Translations under genes and position numbers: made by a program | Assembly: GCA_965205965.1 (NCBI GenBank) | Contig: CBDBHT010000008.1 | Location: forward strand, 372,001 to 436,000 | From: Bin55 sp965205965 | GTDB lineage: Bacteria; Pseudomonadota; Gammaproteobacteria; Pseudomonadales; Azotimanducaceae | Direction of reading: 5' to 3' | DNA length: 64,000 nucleotides | The notes under the pieces: generated by a model | Told to the model about the DNA's origin: nothing | What the model saw: only the letters and a program-made list of their open reading frames with translations | The model's database searches: none | Shown: positions 17,196 to 26,603 of the stretch, piece after piece | How positions within the stretch are numbered: position 1 is the first letter of the stretch | Layout: each line of letters opens with the position of its first letter

Positions 17196-17666
17196 ATGGA
17201 TAACGTAATCTTATTTTTTATAGACGGGATCGAATTTCGTACAGACAAGCCAGCACTTGGCGTCGCTGAAATTCTCGACAAAGTTGGTAAATCTGTTTCG
17301 GAATTCTATCTTCATTCTAAGACGACTGATACTGACTACCAAGACCCAAACGCGGTTGTTGATTTACAAAAGGGTGAAGAGTTTATCAGTATCAAAAAGG
17401 ATGATGCCGATACCAAACCAGTTGATATGGTGATCAACTATGAAGTGAATGGAGAGCGTCAAACCACCTCGGATCATATATTGAGCCTCGAAACTATCCT
17501 TGTGAATGCAGGAATCGAAGCAGGAATCGATACAAATGAACTGAGTAACTACTATCTTGAAAATATAAATAGTAATAAGAAGTATGACGGTTTAAATAAT
17601 CTTGTTGAAATCAAAGATGGCGACAAATTTCTTGCCGTTTTTAAGGGGCCAACATCTGTAGCATGA
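17196..17666 (+). CDS. Tandem multiubiquitin-domain protein
   Basis: A 156-aa protein made of two beta-grasp repeats of the bacterial multiubiquitin type. Repeat 1 (residues 1-72) has VILFFIDGIEFRTDKPALGV, AEILDKVGKSVSEFYLHS and LQKGEEFISIKK. Repeat 2 (about 75-156) has MVINYEVNGERQTTSD, LETILVNAGIEAG and IKDGDKFLAVFKG. Such proteins are encoded with E2, E1 and JAB genes and are thought to be modifiers or scaffolds. No C-terminal Gly-Gly is present. The start has GGCAGG upstream. Its stop overlaps the ATG of the following E2-like gene (ATGA at 17663). Confidence 0.85.
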   Translation: MDNVILFFIDGIEFRTDKPALGVAEILDKVGKSVSEFYLHSKTTDTDYQDPNAVVDLQKGEEFISIKKDDADTKPVDMVINYEVNGERQTTSDHILSLETILVNAGIEAGIDTNELSNYYLENINSNKKYDGLNNLVEIKDGDKFLAVFKGPTSVA

Positions 17667-18049
17667 ACGATTTGGAACAAGTCGTTTCAGAGCTCGAAGA
17701 AGTTGGATATGAACCTTCAAGCATTGACTTCCCTGGCTGGTCTGTAGATGGTGGCAAAACTATTATTTTTTTCTTACAGTGTAAGTACTGGTCGGTATAA
17801 GGGACACACCTTCAGAATCGGATTGAGTTTCCAAGAACGTGGTTATCCCCACTACCCCCTCACTTCATTCATGTGGAGTCTCTAGAGAATTCTCGAATTA
17901 CCGCACACTCTCATCACCTTTACGACGATACTCAATGGACGGTTTTCAGCATCCCACCTAGTGATTTTTGGGACCAACTTCCTACAGAACATAAAAACAT
18001 GAGGACTTATGTGCGACGCCACATATTACGGTTTTGGGATCAGATATGA
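17663..18049 (+). pseudogene. E2-like gene frameshifted at a T7 tract
   Basis: From ATG 17663 the frame reads MNDLEQVVSELEEVGYEPSS and IDFPGWSVDGGKTIIFF. At the T7 tract 17766-17772 it goes out of frame and stops at about 17800. The sensible sequence continues in another frame: STGRYKGHTFRIGLSF, QERGYPHYPPHFIHVE, HHLYDDTQWTVFSIPPSDFW. This is the shape of E2-like proteins coupled to multiubiquitin genes. A single-base correction restores about 128 aa. No E1-like or JAB gene follows, so the locus is incomplete. Confidence 0.7.
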
Positions 18050-18169
18050 GATACGGTGTCGCATTGTCGCAATTAATGAGATATACGAAATACCTTGAAC
18101 GAAGATCTTTGTTGGCTCCAATAAACTGATCTACACCGGTTTGGAGGAGGACAGGATAGAGCAAAATCT

Positions 18170-19251
18170 CTAGCCCGAACTGTATCCGAGAGAATAAGCC
18201 GATCCGAAGAGTTCATGTGTCCAACCCTTTGGCGAGTTAAATGATCGCCGAAGACGTATTGACCCTTCCGAACTTTGGACATGCCGCAGCTTTATGCCGG
18301 ATTCTCTGATAGTTCTATCCACTGGCTTGAGTCTAGATACAGGACGACCCATAACAGCTTCGGTTGCAGAGGTCGAAAAGGCATTTTGGGAGTACGACAG
18401 AATCCGTTGAATATCGGTGTCTGTCGGAAGAACATTTCCGCCTCTTCTCCATGGAGTAAGCATTGCTATTGGATCTAGTTCCAGCATCTTGTTCCATACT
18501 TCGGAGCTATCCGCGCCTTTTGATCCGTGATGTGGAACTTTAAATACCGATGCTTTCATGGATGGACGCCCTGGGTTTTGAAGTACCTCAACCCAGCCGC
18601 CCCTCTCAAGATCTGAACCTAGCAGCACCGAGATTTCGCCTACTTTTACCAAAAGCACAACGGCTACTTGGTTGGGTGACCGGTCTGAAACCCGGAACTT
18701 GCCTTGACCCTTACCAGGGAACCATTGCTTTATGGAATGCAGAAAGTTAAGGATAGCAGTATCGCCCGGAGAAAGCGACCAGATCTCACACCCGTTCTGC
18801 TGCAAAATAAGCCGGTTAGCTAGGGCAAACGTTGGCTTGCTTTGTATTGTATTCAGATGTCTAAACACACGGTATATTTCTCGTGCTCCCGAGCCGGTGA
18901 TTGTCATGTGGTGTTCTTCTACGGCCGCTGTAGTGCCAGAAACTCTTTTTTTAGTAATGCGCTAGAGCAACAAAAGTTTGCTTTACGGCATGTCTTTACC
19001 AGGTCCGCCATTCCGCGGATATGATCGTCGTGCCAATGGGTTGCCACGATCAGGCAGACGCTTTCTTTAGGATTGACTCCAACTTCTTCCAAATAACGTA
19101 TAGCTCTTGGGGTACTGTTCGATCCGCAAAAGGAATCAACAATAACCCACTTTCCCCCTCCGATATGGAGAACGATGCACTCACCGTAACCGGGACCAAA
19201 TAGACTCAGTTCGAATTCACTATCTTTGGGAGGGCTCTTTTCCTCAGTCAC
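18170..19251 (-). pseudogene. Metallo-beta-lactamase-fold protein, frameshifted at A7
   Basis: The start used is GTG 19251, overlapping the stop of the preceding gene as GTGA. The frame has FELSLFGPGYGECIVLHIGG and IVATHWHDDHIRGMADL, the canonical HxHxDH metal motif. It is lost at an A7 tract (minus strand, near 18945-18951). After that the other frame reads GSGAREIYRVFRHL, then SVLLGSDLERGGW and FKVPHHGSKGADSSEVW, the remaining metal-site blocks. One base restores a ComEC-like MBL protein of about 360 aa. It is the third MBL gene of the window and again lies next to a ubiquitin-like locus. Confidence 0.75.
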
Positions 19252-19862
19252 TTCGCGAAAGACTCGATTATTTTGCGTGCCCACGCATCTCCCTGTTGCA
19301 GATCAGCGCCGGTGACAACAGGAAGTTCGCGAAATACTATTTGGGAAACACGACTTCTGGTTCCAGATGGAGACAGTTCGTAGCCAATCACCCACCGGAA
19401 GATACTCCCAACCTGCATCCTGTCTCTGTCACGCTGGGAAATCTCTTCTATTGGAATGACTGCCTCTTCTGTTTCGAACGGGGTATCTGCCGAAGTTGGG
19501 TCAACAAGATGAGCCACGAGCTCATTGGCATTGATCTCTACCACATAGCCTTCCCACTCCTGCAATGGGTGAAGCGAGGACCTTAAGTCGCTCCGCGTAG
19601 TCCTGGGCGGGGTTTCCAGATTAATAATATCGCCGAAAGTGTCCTCCGACTGTTCTATAGAACGAGTATCCTCTTGCGTTTCGTCAGTGTTAACGCTCCT
19701 CTTGAGAGCCGTATTCAATGGACTACTTGCTTCGAGTTTCCTTTCTATATCTTTGTCTATATCTTGATATCGGTTTAAGTCACCATGGGAAACATCATGC
19801 AAACTCTGACTTGTGCACGCCTCACGGGGCTCCTTCTCCATCGGACATGTCGATAGCACCAT
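19248..19862 (-). CDS. Unknown protein in the MBL operon
   Basis: A 204-aa protein. The first 95 residues are polar and probably disordered (rich in Ser, Thr, Glu, Asp). Residues about 97-204 look like a small all-beta domain: WEGYVVEINANELVAHLVDP, EAVIPIEEISQRDRDRMQVG, SIFRWVIGYELSPSGTRS. It sits between the 115-aa gene (2 bases apart) and the MBL gene (overlapping), so all three are one transcript. I do not recognise the family. The all-beta part could bind nucleic acid or a partner protein. Confidence 0.6.
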   Translation of the reverse strand: MVLSTCPMEKEPREACTSQSLHDVSHGDLNRYQDIDKDIERKLEASSPLNTALKRSVNTDETQEDTRSIEQSEDTFGDIINLETPPRTTRSDLRSSLHPLQEWEGYVVEINANELVAHLVDPTSADTPFETEEAVIPIEEISQRDRDRMQVGSIFRWVIGYELSPSGTRSRVSQIVFRELPVVTGADLQQGDAWARKIIESFAK

Positions 19863-19864
19863 TT

Positions 19865-20212
19865 TTACCTCTCTCGCGTTTCCGCCAACGACATTACGTG
19901 ATCTATAACGTCCGCGCTACGCCTAATAGATGCCTCGAAATTTTCCTCAAGACTCCCCACTAAGACTTCACAAGACTGTGCCGCAGGTCCGTCAATTACA
20001 TGATGATCATTAACCATGACATAGATTCCCAGTTTGCCATCCCCAACACGCACTGAAGGTCCTACCGTGACGCTAATCCTGTCGCCTTCCGGTCTATCGT
20101 CCGGACGGGTTTGTGACATGGTCAGAGACGTCATTCCTCCATGTTCATTATCTAAACCAAGTCTATCTTTCCAGTCTCCCCACGGTTCAACTGGTGCCAG
20201 TGTTCTATCCAT
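19865..20212 (-). CDS. Unknown small protein opening the MBL operon
   Basis: A 115-aa protein without signal peptide or membrane segments. Visible text includes GDRISVTVGPSVRVGDGKLG, IYVMVNDHHVIDGPAAQSCE and a C-terminal helix IRRSADVIDHVMSLAETRE. The strand-strand-helix pattern suggests a compact alpha/beta fold. It is the first gene of a three-gene unit with the 204-aa protein and the MBL protein. I do not recognise it; the coupling to an MBL enzyme is the only functional clue. Confidence 0.55.
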   Translation of the reverse strand: MDRTLAPVEPWGDWKDRLGLDNEHGGMTSLTMSQTRPDDRPEGDRISVTVGPSVRVGDGKLGIYVMVNDHHVIDGPAAQSCEVLVGSLEENFEASIRRSADVIDHVMSLAETRER

Positions 20213-20725
20213 CTGATCCCGTATTGCTCTACTTTTTACACGTTACACGAAAATGTACGTTGCGGTTAATTCCGAAAGCGGACAAGGGAGTGTGGCTCAG
20301 CTGTTCCTTAAAGATTCGCAAGACTAAGTCGCGTATACGCGCGTAGGGCGCTTTCAGGGTTTCCATATGAAACCTCTCTGGCGTAACAAACAATTCCATC
20401 CAATCTGTACGAAGTTTTGTAACTTATCGATGTACTATCTCCGGCTCTGCAGAATTTTCCGGTAATAGACCGTACAACGTAAACCATGCAGGTGTAAAAA
20501 TTACCGGGTTAAAGCCTCCCGCGAGAACAATAGATACGCTACTAATGTCAGGTTCGATACGCAAACTACACACTCCACTTAACACCTTGAGTGCAAGATA
20601 TTACTCGACCTGGAGATCACTTGAGATTTCTCCGTTTTGAAAAACACGTTTCTGTAATACTTTGACTTGTTCACCCTTACGTTGGCTGCAAAGTGTGTTA
20701 TACGTAGATTGATATAGGTTCCGCA
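20213..20725. other. Spacer, no gene seen
   Basis: About 510 bases upstream of the MBL operon. No credible open frame, RNA gene or repeat. It should hold the operon promoter, but I cannot pick a convincing one by eye. Confidence 0.45.
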
Positions 20726-21005
20726 TGGGAGTTATAGTTAATCCTTGACATTATGAAGACGAGCACCCACAGACAAAGTTGTTGAACGGGACGCATACCC
20801 ATCTCGCCGAGTTTCTCAAGCAGCAACGGCAGCTATGGAATGCTACCAGAAACATATTGCTCAAAGGGCTTGACCTCTTTGACCGGGCAGGATGACCTCG
20901 GAGCACAGACAATATACGATACGCTATCTAACGGGGTTCGTTGGAGCCAGTCAGCGCAGAACAGCAGATATCATTGATCACGTCAAGTATTATCTATAAT
21001 TCCCA
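20726..21005 (+). mobile_element. Internally deleted TnpB-element derivative
   Basis: A 280-bp relic bounded by inverted ends TGGGAGTTATAGTTAATC and (reverse complement) TGGGAATTATAGATAATA, related to the ends of the element at 36138-37426. Inside, the TnpB N-terminus (HLAEFLKQQRQLWNA) is joined directly to its C-terminus (TRNILLKGLDLFDRAG), followed by the element's 3' region. It keeps both ends but no nuclease core. Confidence 0.75.
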
Positions 21006-21277
21006 TATTTTATGTAACCGACTGAATGATATCGAATTTATAGGAGTCTTGCCGCTTTATTCATGCAATATCCGGGCTAAGGGCAAGGCAACCAAGGTGA
21101 TTGGCCTACGCGGACTGGTATCGCTTCTCGCAAAGGTATTCTGATGTCCGTCCGATTGGCAGCTAAATGCTTCAATGATCGTAGGTTGTTCATAGATCAG
21201 GTGTAGAGTCGTCGAAAAAGCAAAGCCTTGCTTGGCTAAAATTCGATGTAACTCCTGCAATAAAATCTAATTGCCCA

Positions 21278-24200
21278 TTAAATTGCGTGCTCACCTAGCC
21301 GGTTCAAGGTACCATCATGGCTGGAGATGAGTTTTAATTCTGTCATTGACTTGGCTTCCGATGCAACTCTGCACCTCATTTGTTCTCGCTTCAAGTTGGT
21401 GCCTAGCAATTTGGAAACCTCTTTTGAGCAGTCGTGCACGGATATGGAAACGCTAGCGTTGACTATCTTCAAAATTGCCTGTCGAATTTCGTATTCCGAT
21501 ATATGATCAGGATACTTCACTAAATCTAGGGTAACGCAAGTTCGGTCGCGGATAACCGGGTTAGATTTACTATCTGCCAATTCGTAAAAGTTACCTTGAT
21601 TTTTGAGTTTATTAGCTATGCCGTCACGGACCATCTTTGCAACAATCTTTTTGATGGTGTCTTTAATTTTTGGTCCGGTGCGATTCTTACCCCAAAGTCG
21701 AGCTAAGCGAGTCGACAAAATATCGACATGGATAGGGCTTTCAACGGAAAGTATTTTCTTGATATAGGTAATGAGTACCTTCTGTGACACTTCGTGAATC
21801 TCCGAGCCAGCATGGAGGATTTCAAAATTAGCTTCCTCATATGGGTCCGTCTCCACAACAGATCGGTTTTCTGACACTTCGTTTGTTGCCCCATGGTCAC
21901 TGTTCGTAGATTCACGAAACTTATACTCGGTTATAGACCGTGACTGAGGAGGTACTCGGAAATCGTTCTGACGAGCGCGAGCGGATTCAATCGCATTCAG
22001 CATTTTGGTAATTTCAGCGTCGCGAGCGTAGAACCAGTCGGTACTCCAAATACGATGAAATCTCCACCCTTTCCTTTCAAGTACATCCTGACGCAGCCTG
22101 TCGCGTTCGCGTGCCCAGCTCGAAGAATGGTAGCGTGCGCCATCGCACTCAATAGCCAACAAAAAATGTCCTTCGTTATCCGGGTCGTAAATGGCAAGAT
22201 CAATCTTGAACCCAGCTGATCCCACTTGCGATTCAACACGATAGCCATATTGTGTGAGTATTCGCGCCACGTCTTCTTCGAAGGGGCTATCCATTTCCTC
22301 ACCCGTTATGAGCGGAACGTCTGTTTCGCCAGTCTCCGCATATCTCAGGAATTGCTTAAGGATACGCGGTCCAGAAAACTTTGAAGCATCGACACGAATG
22401 TCATCATGTGTTATTGATGCAAAGACCACGCAACGTTTTCGTGAGCGGGTAAACAAGACGTTGAGACGTCGTTCGCCGCCGTCACTGGATACAGGTCCTA
22501 AATTCTGAAAAAATTTACCGTCTTTATCCGGACCATATCCAATCGATACAAAAATGACGTCCCGCTCATCCCCTTGAACATTTTCAAGATTCTTGACGAA
22601 AAACGGTTCTTCGCCTTCACGGTTGCAGTACCGGTCCATATCGGGATGCTCGCGACAAAGAGTATCCACCTTGTTTTGAATCATATCGCGCTGCGACGTC
22701 GAGAGCGCAACCACCCCTAAAGACTGTGCTGGATAGTTCTTAATGTGCTTGCAAATGCCATCACAAACTCTGTCAGCTTCGATCGCGTTATTGCGGCCGC
22801 GACTTCTGGCATAAATGCCATTCACTTTTACTAACTGCAAACCGGTATTGTCCGTGCCAAAGTTGGGTGTCGGTGGGTATATCAGTTTGTTGTCGTAGAA
22901 CTCATGGTTTGAAACTTCTATCAATGATGGATGTTCCGATCGATAGTGCCACCTCAGCATCGCATCTGATATTCCGCGCGCATCACATAAGGACAAAACA
23001 CTTTCCATATCACCGGTCTGGCGTATTTGCATCGATTCAAGATCATCCTCTTCGTCTTCCGTGTCATCGCCGGAGACTTGTTTGTCGAAAAACGACGTGG
23101 GAGGCATCTGTTTCTGATCACCTACCACAACGATTTGCTTAGCGCGCATCATGGCACCAATTGCCTGCTCTGGTTTGACTTGGCTAGCTTCATCTATCAG
23201 TAACAAATCGAACGTCAAGCCACCGGGCGTGAGGAAACGAGAAATAGACAGTGGACTCATCAGGAAAATAGGTTTGATGAACGCTACCGCTTCACCTGCC
23301 TTATCCAGTAATTGTCGAATCGGCCGATGGCGCGTTTTCTTGTTCATCTCACCGCGGATCAAGCCCATTTGCCCCGAATGACCACGAGGCATGTTCTGGT
23401 CGTGTTTCTGCACAATTTCCTGAGCCGCCAGATCTTTGAGCTGACTATCTTGCTCTTTGAAGCATTCAACCAACTCACTGCGTTCCGTACCGTTGAGTTT
23501 TTCTAATTCAGGGTACCGTTGCTGCATGTTCTTAAATACAGCTTCACAACGATGCAACATGACGATATCGACCACGATTTCAGGTTCTAATTTCCCATCA
23601 TCAAGTAGCTTTGTCACGACTCCTAGCCCGAGTCGTTCCAGTTCTCGATTAGTCGTAGCTAATTGATGATACGCATCGAGCTTGTCGATGTTTCCAAACC
23701 AGACTTTTGTACGGTCAAGTACGGCATCAATGTCAAATTTTTGAATGTCGGTTGCTCCAAAAGCGCGTCCGATTTGCAAATCAAGCAGAGAGACGATGCG
23801 GTCCCAGCTTTTGTGCCACTCACACAGCGCATTGCGAACTGCTTCATGAAGTGTCTGCACATCTGTATCTGCGACAAGATTATCAATTGCCAGCTGCATG
23901 TCCTCTAACGAACCAAATATCCGTACGTTATCCATCATCCACTTCATTACGGCATAACTACGTTTAAAGTCGGTACTGTGTTCGGCCCAGGTCAATCCAA
24001 AATGTGCACGACCGAGTTCACTTCTTGCTTTGATGTCGTGGCGCAGTTGACTAGATTTCATCAACGATTGCATCAAAGAAACGCGACCTTTATGCCTTCT
24101 TGAGATCGGCTCTTTACAAATCGTTTTTAGTTTCTTGATCGCTCGTCGGTAAGGACCATTGAGCCAGCGCAACAACGACTTGCTGCGTTGCACAACAACG

Positions 24201-26125
24201 TTCGCTTCAATAGACCAATCGATATCCAGTGCAGACGGGATCACGTGCTGCAGCAATTCTGCGTCACAATCTCTCAACGCTTCCAAGTCTTGTAACAAAC
24301 GAAACAGCTCGTCTGTATGCCTGACAACGGTTTCAATCTGCAAATACTTCGGCACTTCGTTCGGCATGTTCAACAGAAGCTGTTGTTTATTAAGGTGGTT
24401 TTCAAGATTTTCGAGCGTGTTCGACCACGAATGCGTTTCGTTCTTCTCCGTTGCCAAAGCGGCATCACGGAGTGCCTGAGTTACGCTCTCGTGGTTTTGC
24501 AAGATGGATTGCAAGCGATTCTGGTCTAATAGTGTTAAGCGCTTACCCACACCGCACCAAATATGCGCACTTTCCGTTCCACAGCTCTGAATCTGTTGTA
24601 CGAGCGACGCAAACATATTCAAGCGCTCTTCAAATTCGTCTTTACTCCAGCTGTCAATTTGGTCTACCGTAAATGTGGGCACCTCGACGCCTTTGCCAAT
24701 CAATTCAGCCATGCGTCCCATTAACAGATAAGGTGTATTACCGGTAGTTTCGTCCACCGTATGGACGAGGTCGGACATACGGTTCAGCTTGTCGCGCGTT
24801 TCTTGAGTGCTCTCGTATAAACTTGGATCGATAGGTGAAAGCACTGAGCCGTCTAATGCATCTTTCAGGTCCTGATAAAAATGCTTCCGGTTTGCCTTAT
24901 GGGAGTGCAGTTCAAGACAGAGATGGCCAAGGTCACAGTGTTTGAGTCGGCGATAGACCACATCTAACGCGGCTTTTTTCTCTGCAACAAAAAGTACCCT
25001 TTTCCCGCGCGCTACGGACGCTCCTATAATATTGGCGATAGTTTGGGACTTGCCCGTACCGGGTGGACCTTGAACCACTAGGTTTCTACCCTCGACAGCA
25101 GCCGCGATCACTTGGGTTTGAGAAGTATCGGCGTCAAGAATATGCCTGAGATCACGTAATTCGGCATACTTTTCATCAAGATTTACATTGTCTGAAGTCA
25201 CGGATAAACGACTCTCCGGCCCATCAGAAACACCGGATGCACCGAGTAGTTGGCGCACAATTTGGAGAGAATTGCCATTTGACGTCTCGAAGTGTTTGAG
25301 TGCGTTAGTCTTGAGATCACGACTCATCATGAATTTTTCGAATGAGAAAAACCTCAAGACCATACGGTTTGGTTCGACTTTCCAACGCGATTTGCTGTCA
25401 ACAGTTTGGGAAACAGATTTGAAATACGCCGACGGAATCCAATCTGACGTTTCAGGCAGTTCCGGAAGGAAGAGCTGATGTTCTTCCTTGAGCATCTGCG
25501 CCAGCGATTGATTCGACGTCAGATCTTCGTCGCGAACGGAAAGCCTGAACATCCCTTTACCGTCATCTCGAGACAACGATACGGGCAATAGAATCAATGG
25601 TGCAAAACGTGCAACGTCAGACGATTCCGCATCGTAATAACGAAGAAAACCGAGTGCCAGATACAAGACGTTAATGCTCAGATCTTCTTCAATCCTACGT
25701 GCTTCACGATAGAGCGTGAGCAGCTTCTTTTGTAGTTCTTCGGGTGCAAGCTCGGTTTGTAGTTTTGTATCCGTATGCGCTGCATTGATCTCTTCTTTTA
25801 ATGCTTCAGGCACATACACATCGTCTTTCTCGATGACTGTATAAAGATCCTTTTTTTCAACAGACTCAGGTTTGGGAAGGAATGTGAATTTTTTCTGCTC
25901 GTTGTAAAAAATTCGATAGATCTGATCTGAGATTTCATCAATTATGGATACTTGATGAAGTTTACGTGTATTCAACCTCGTGTTCGTCAGTGGGTTTCGT
26001 TTAGAGATATCCAAAAGACGTTTACGAAGATTTTCAATTGCGACGTTAAATGAGTCTTGCTTTTGGCCCACGTCTGATGTTTGCATATCAATTCTTCGAT
26101 CTTTAACGGTGCCGACTGAAATCAA
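21278..26125 (-). CDS. DUF4011-helicase-nuclease protein (Hhe-like)
   Basis: A 1615-aa multidomain protein; an in-frame ATG at 26086 (MQTSDVGQKQDS), with GAAGAA upstream, is the more likely start. Domains in order: DUF4011-type N-terminus (LRKRLLDISKRNPLTNTRLN); SF1 helicase part 1 with Walker A VVQGPPGTGKSQTIANI; a long helical insert; helicase part 2 with LLIDEASQVKPEQAIGAMM and GDQKQMPPTSFF; then a Vsr/MTES_1575-like nuclease FKIDLAIYDPDNEGHF with ECDGARYHSS and RLRQDVLERKGWRFHRIWS; and a DUF3320-like C-terminus. This architecture is that of the DUF4011-helicase-Vsr (Hhe) anti-phage gene. It acts alone in that system. The frame is intact. Confidence 0.9.
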   Translation of the reverse strand: MISVGTVKDRRIDMQTSDVGQKQDSFNVAIENLRKRLLDISKRNPLTNTRLNTRKLHQVSIIDEISDQIYRIFYNEQKKFTFLPKPESVEKKDLYTVIEKDDVYVPEALKEEINAAHTDTKLQTELAPEELQKKLLTLYREARRIEEDLSINVLYLALGFLRYYDAESSDVARFAPLILLPVSLSRDDGKGMFRLSVRDEDLTSNQSLAQMLKEEHQLFLPELPETSDWIPSAYFKSVSQTVDSKSRWKVEPNRMVLRFFSFEKFMMSRDLKTNALKHFETSNGNSLQIVRQLLGASGVSDGPESRLSVTSDNVNLDEKYAELRDLRHILDADTSQTQVIAAAVEGRNLVVQGPPGTGKSQTIANIIGASVARGKRVLFVAEKKAALDVVYRRLKHCDLGHLCLELHSHKANRKHFYQDLKDALDGSVLSPIDPSLYESTQETRDKLNRMSDLVHTVDETTGNTPYLLMGRMAELIGKGVEVPTFTVDQIDSWSKDEFEERLNMFASLVQQIQSCGTESAHIWCGVGKRLTLLDQNRLQSILQNHESVTQALRDAALATEKNETHSWSNTLENLENHLNKQQLLLNMPNEVPKYLQIETVVRHTDELFRLLQDLEALRDCDAELLQHVIPSALDIDWSIEANVVVQRSKSLLRWLNGPYRRAIKKLKTICKEPISRRHKGRVSLMQSLMKSSQLRHDIKARSELGRAHFGLTWAEHSTDFKRSYAVMKWMMDNVRIFGSLEDMQLAIDNLVADTDVQTLHEAVRNALCEWHKSWDRIVSLLDLQIGRAFGATDIQKFDIDAVLDRTKVWFGNIDKLDAYHQLATTNRELERLGLGVVTKLLDDGKLEPEIVVDIVMLHRCEAVFKNMQQRYPELEKLNGTERSELVECFKEQDSQLKDLAAQEIVQKHDQNMPRGHSGQMGLIRGEMNKKTRHRPIRQLLDKAGEAVAFIKPIFLMSPLSISRFLTPGGLTFDLLLIDEASQVKPEQAIGAMMRAKQIVVVGDQKQMPPTSFFDKQVSGDDTEDEEDDLESMQIRQTGDMESVLSLCDARGISDAMLRWHYRSEHPSLIEVSNHEFYDNKLIYPPTPNFGTDNTGLQLVKVNGIYARSRGRNNAIEADRVCDGICKHIKNYPAQSLGVVALSTSQRDMIQNKVDTLCREHPDMDRYCNREGEEPFFVKNLENVQGDERDVIFVSIGYGPDKDGKFFQNLGPVSSDGGERRLNVLFTRSRKRCVVFASITHDDIRVDASKFSGPRILKQFLRYAETGETDVPLITGEEMDSPFEEDVARILTQYGYRVESQVGSAGFKIDLAIYDPDNEGHFLLAIECDGARYHSSSWARERDRLRQDVLERKGWRFHRIWSTDWFYARDAEITKMLNAIESARARQNDFRVPPQSRSITEYKFRESTNSDHGATNEVSENRSVVETDPYEEANFEILHAGSEIHEVSQKVLITYIKKILSVESPIHVDILSTRLARLWGKNRTGPKIKDTIKKIVAKMVRDGIANKLKNQGNFYELADSKSNPVIRDRTCVTLDLVKYPDHISEYEIRQAILKIVNASVSISVHDCSKEVSKLLGTNLKREQMRCRVASEAKSMTELKLISSHDGTLNRLGEHAI

Positions 26126-26361
26126 TTTGATTACGAACGCATATTATCCAGTCCAGATCGCGTCGGTTATAGCTTTGATTCCCATTTTCAGTTCCAATCC
26201 AAAGGTATCTGGTAAATTTCACCATTTCAGGATTTTCAAGATATTTGCTTTACATTTCAAACCTAACGTCTAAATTACTAAATGATTGCCTCTTAAATCA
26301 TGTATAAACTCACAGATACATTGCTGATTTTGTGACAGTTTATACCATAGAAGCATGCTAA

Positions 26362-26603
26362 CCCGGATATTGCACGAGCAGTGCGAGATAGGCCCGTTTT
26401 TCAGTGCGGAGCGATAACCAGGGTTCCAACATCTGGCAGCGAAATACCCCTGTTATTGGTAAGCGCACCGTCGTTGAACTCGGCCTCCACCTTGCGCCGT
26501 TGCACGGAGGAAAAACAGATCGGATTTTGGCAACATTTCGAAGCTGCCGCACCTCCCAATGCACCGCTACTTCCCCAAGGATGCGCAATATCCGGTGCCT
26601 TCA
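26362..26603. mobile_element. Short non-autonomous element with IS1380-type ends
   Basis: About 240 bp between CCCGGATATTGCACGAG (26364) and the inverted end read on the minus strand as CACCGGATATTGCGCATCC (near 26580-26600). The left terminus equals the ends of the two IS1380 relics at 12490 and 15310. It cuts off the 3' end of the DUF262 gene. Confidence 0.6.
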
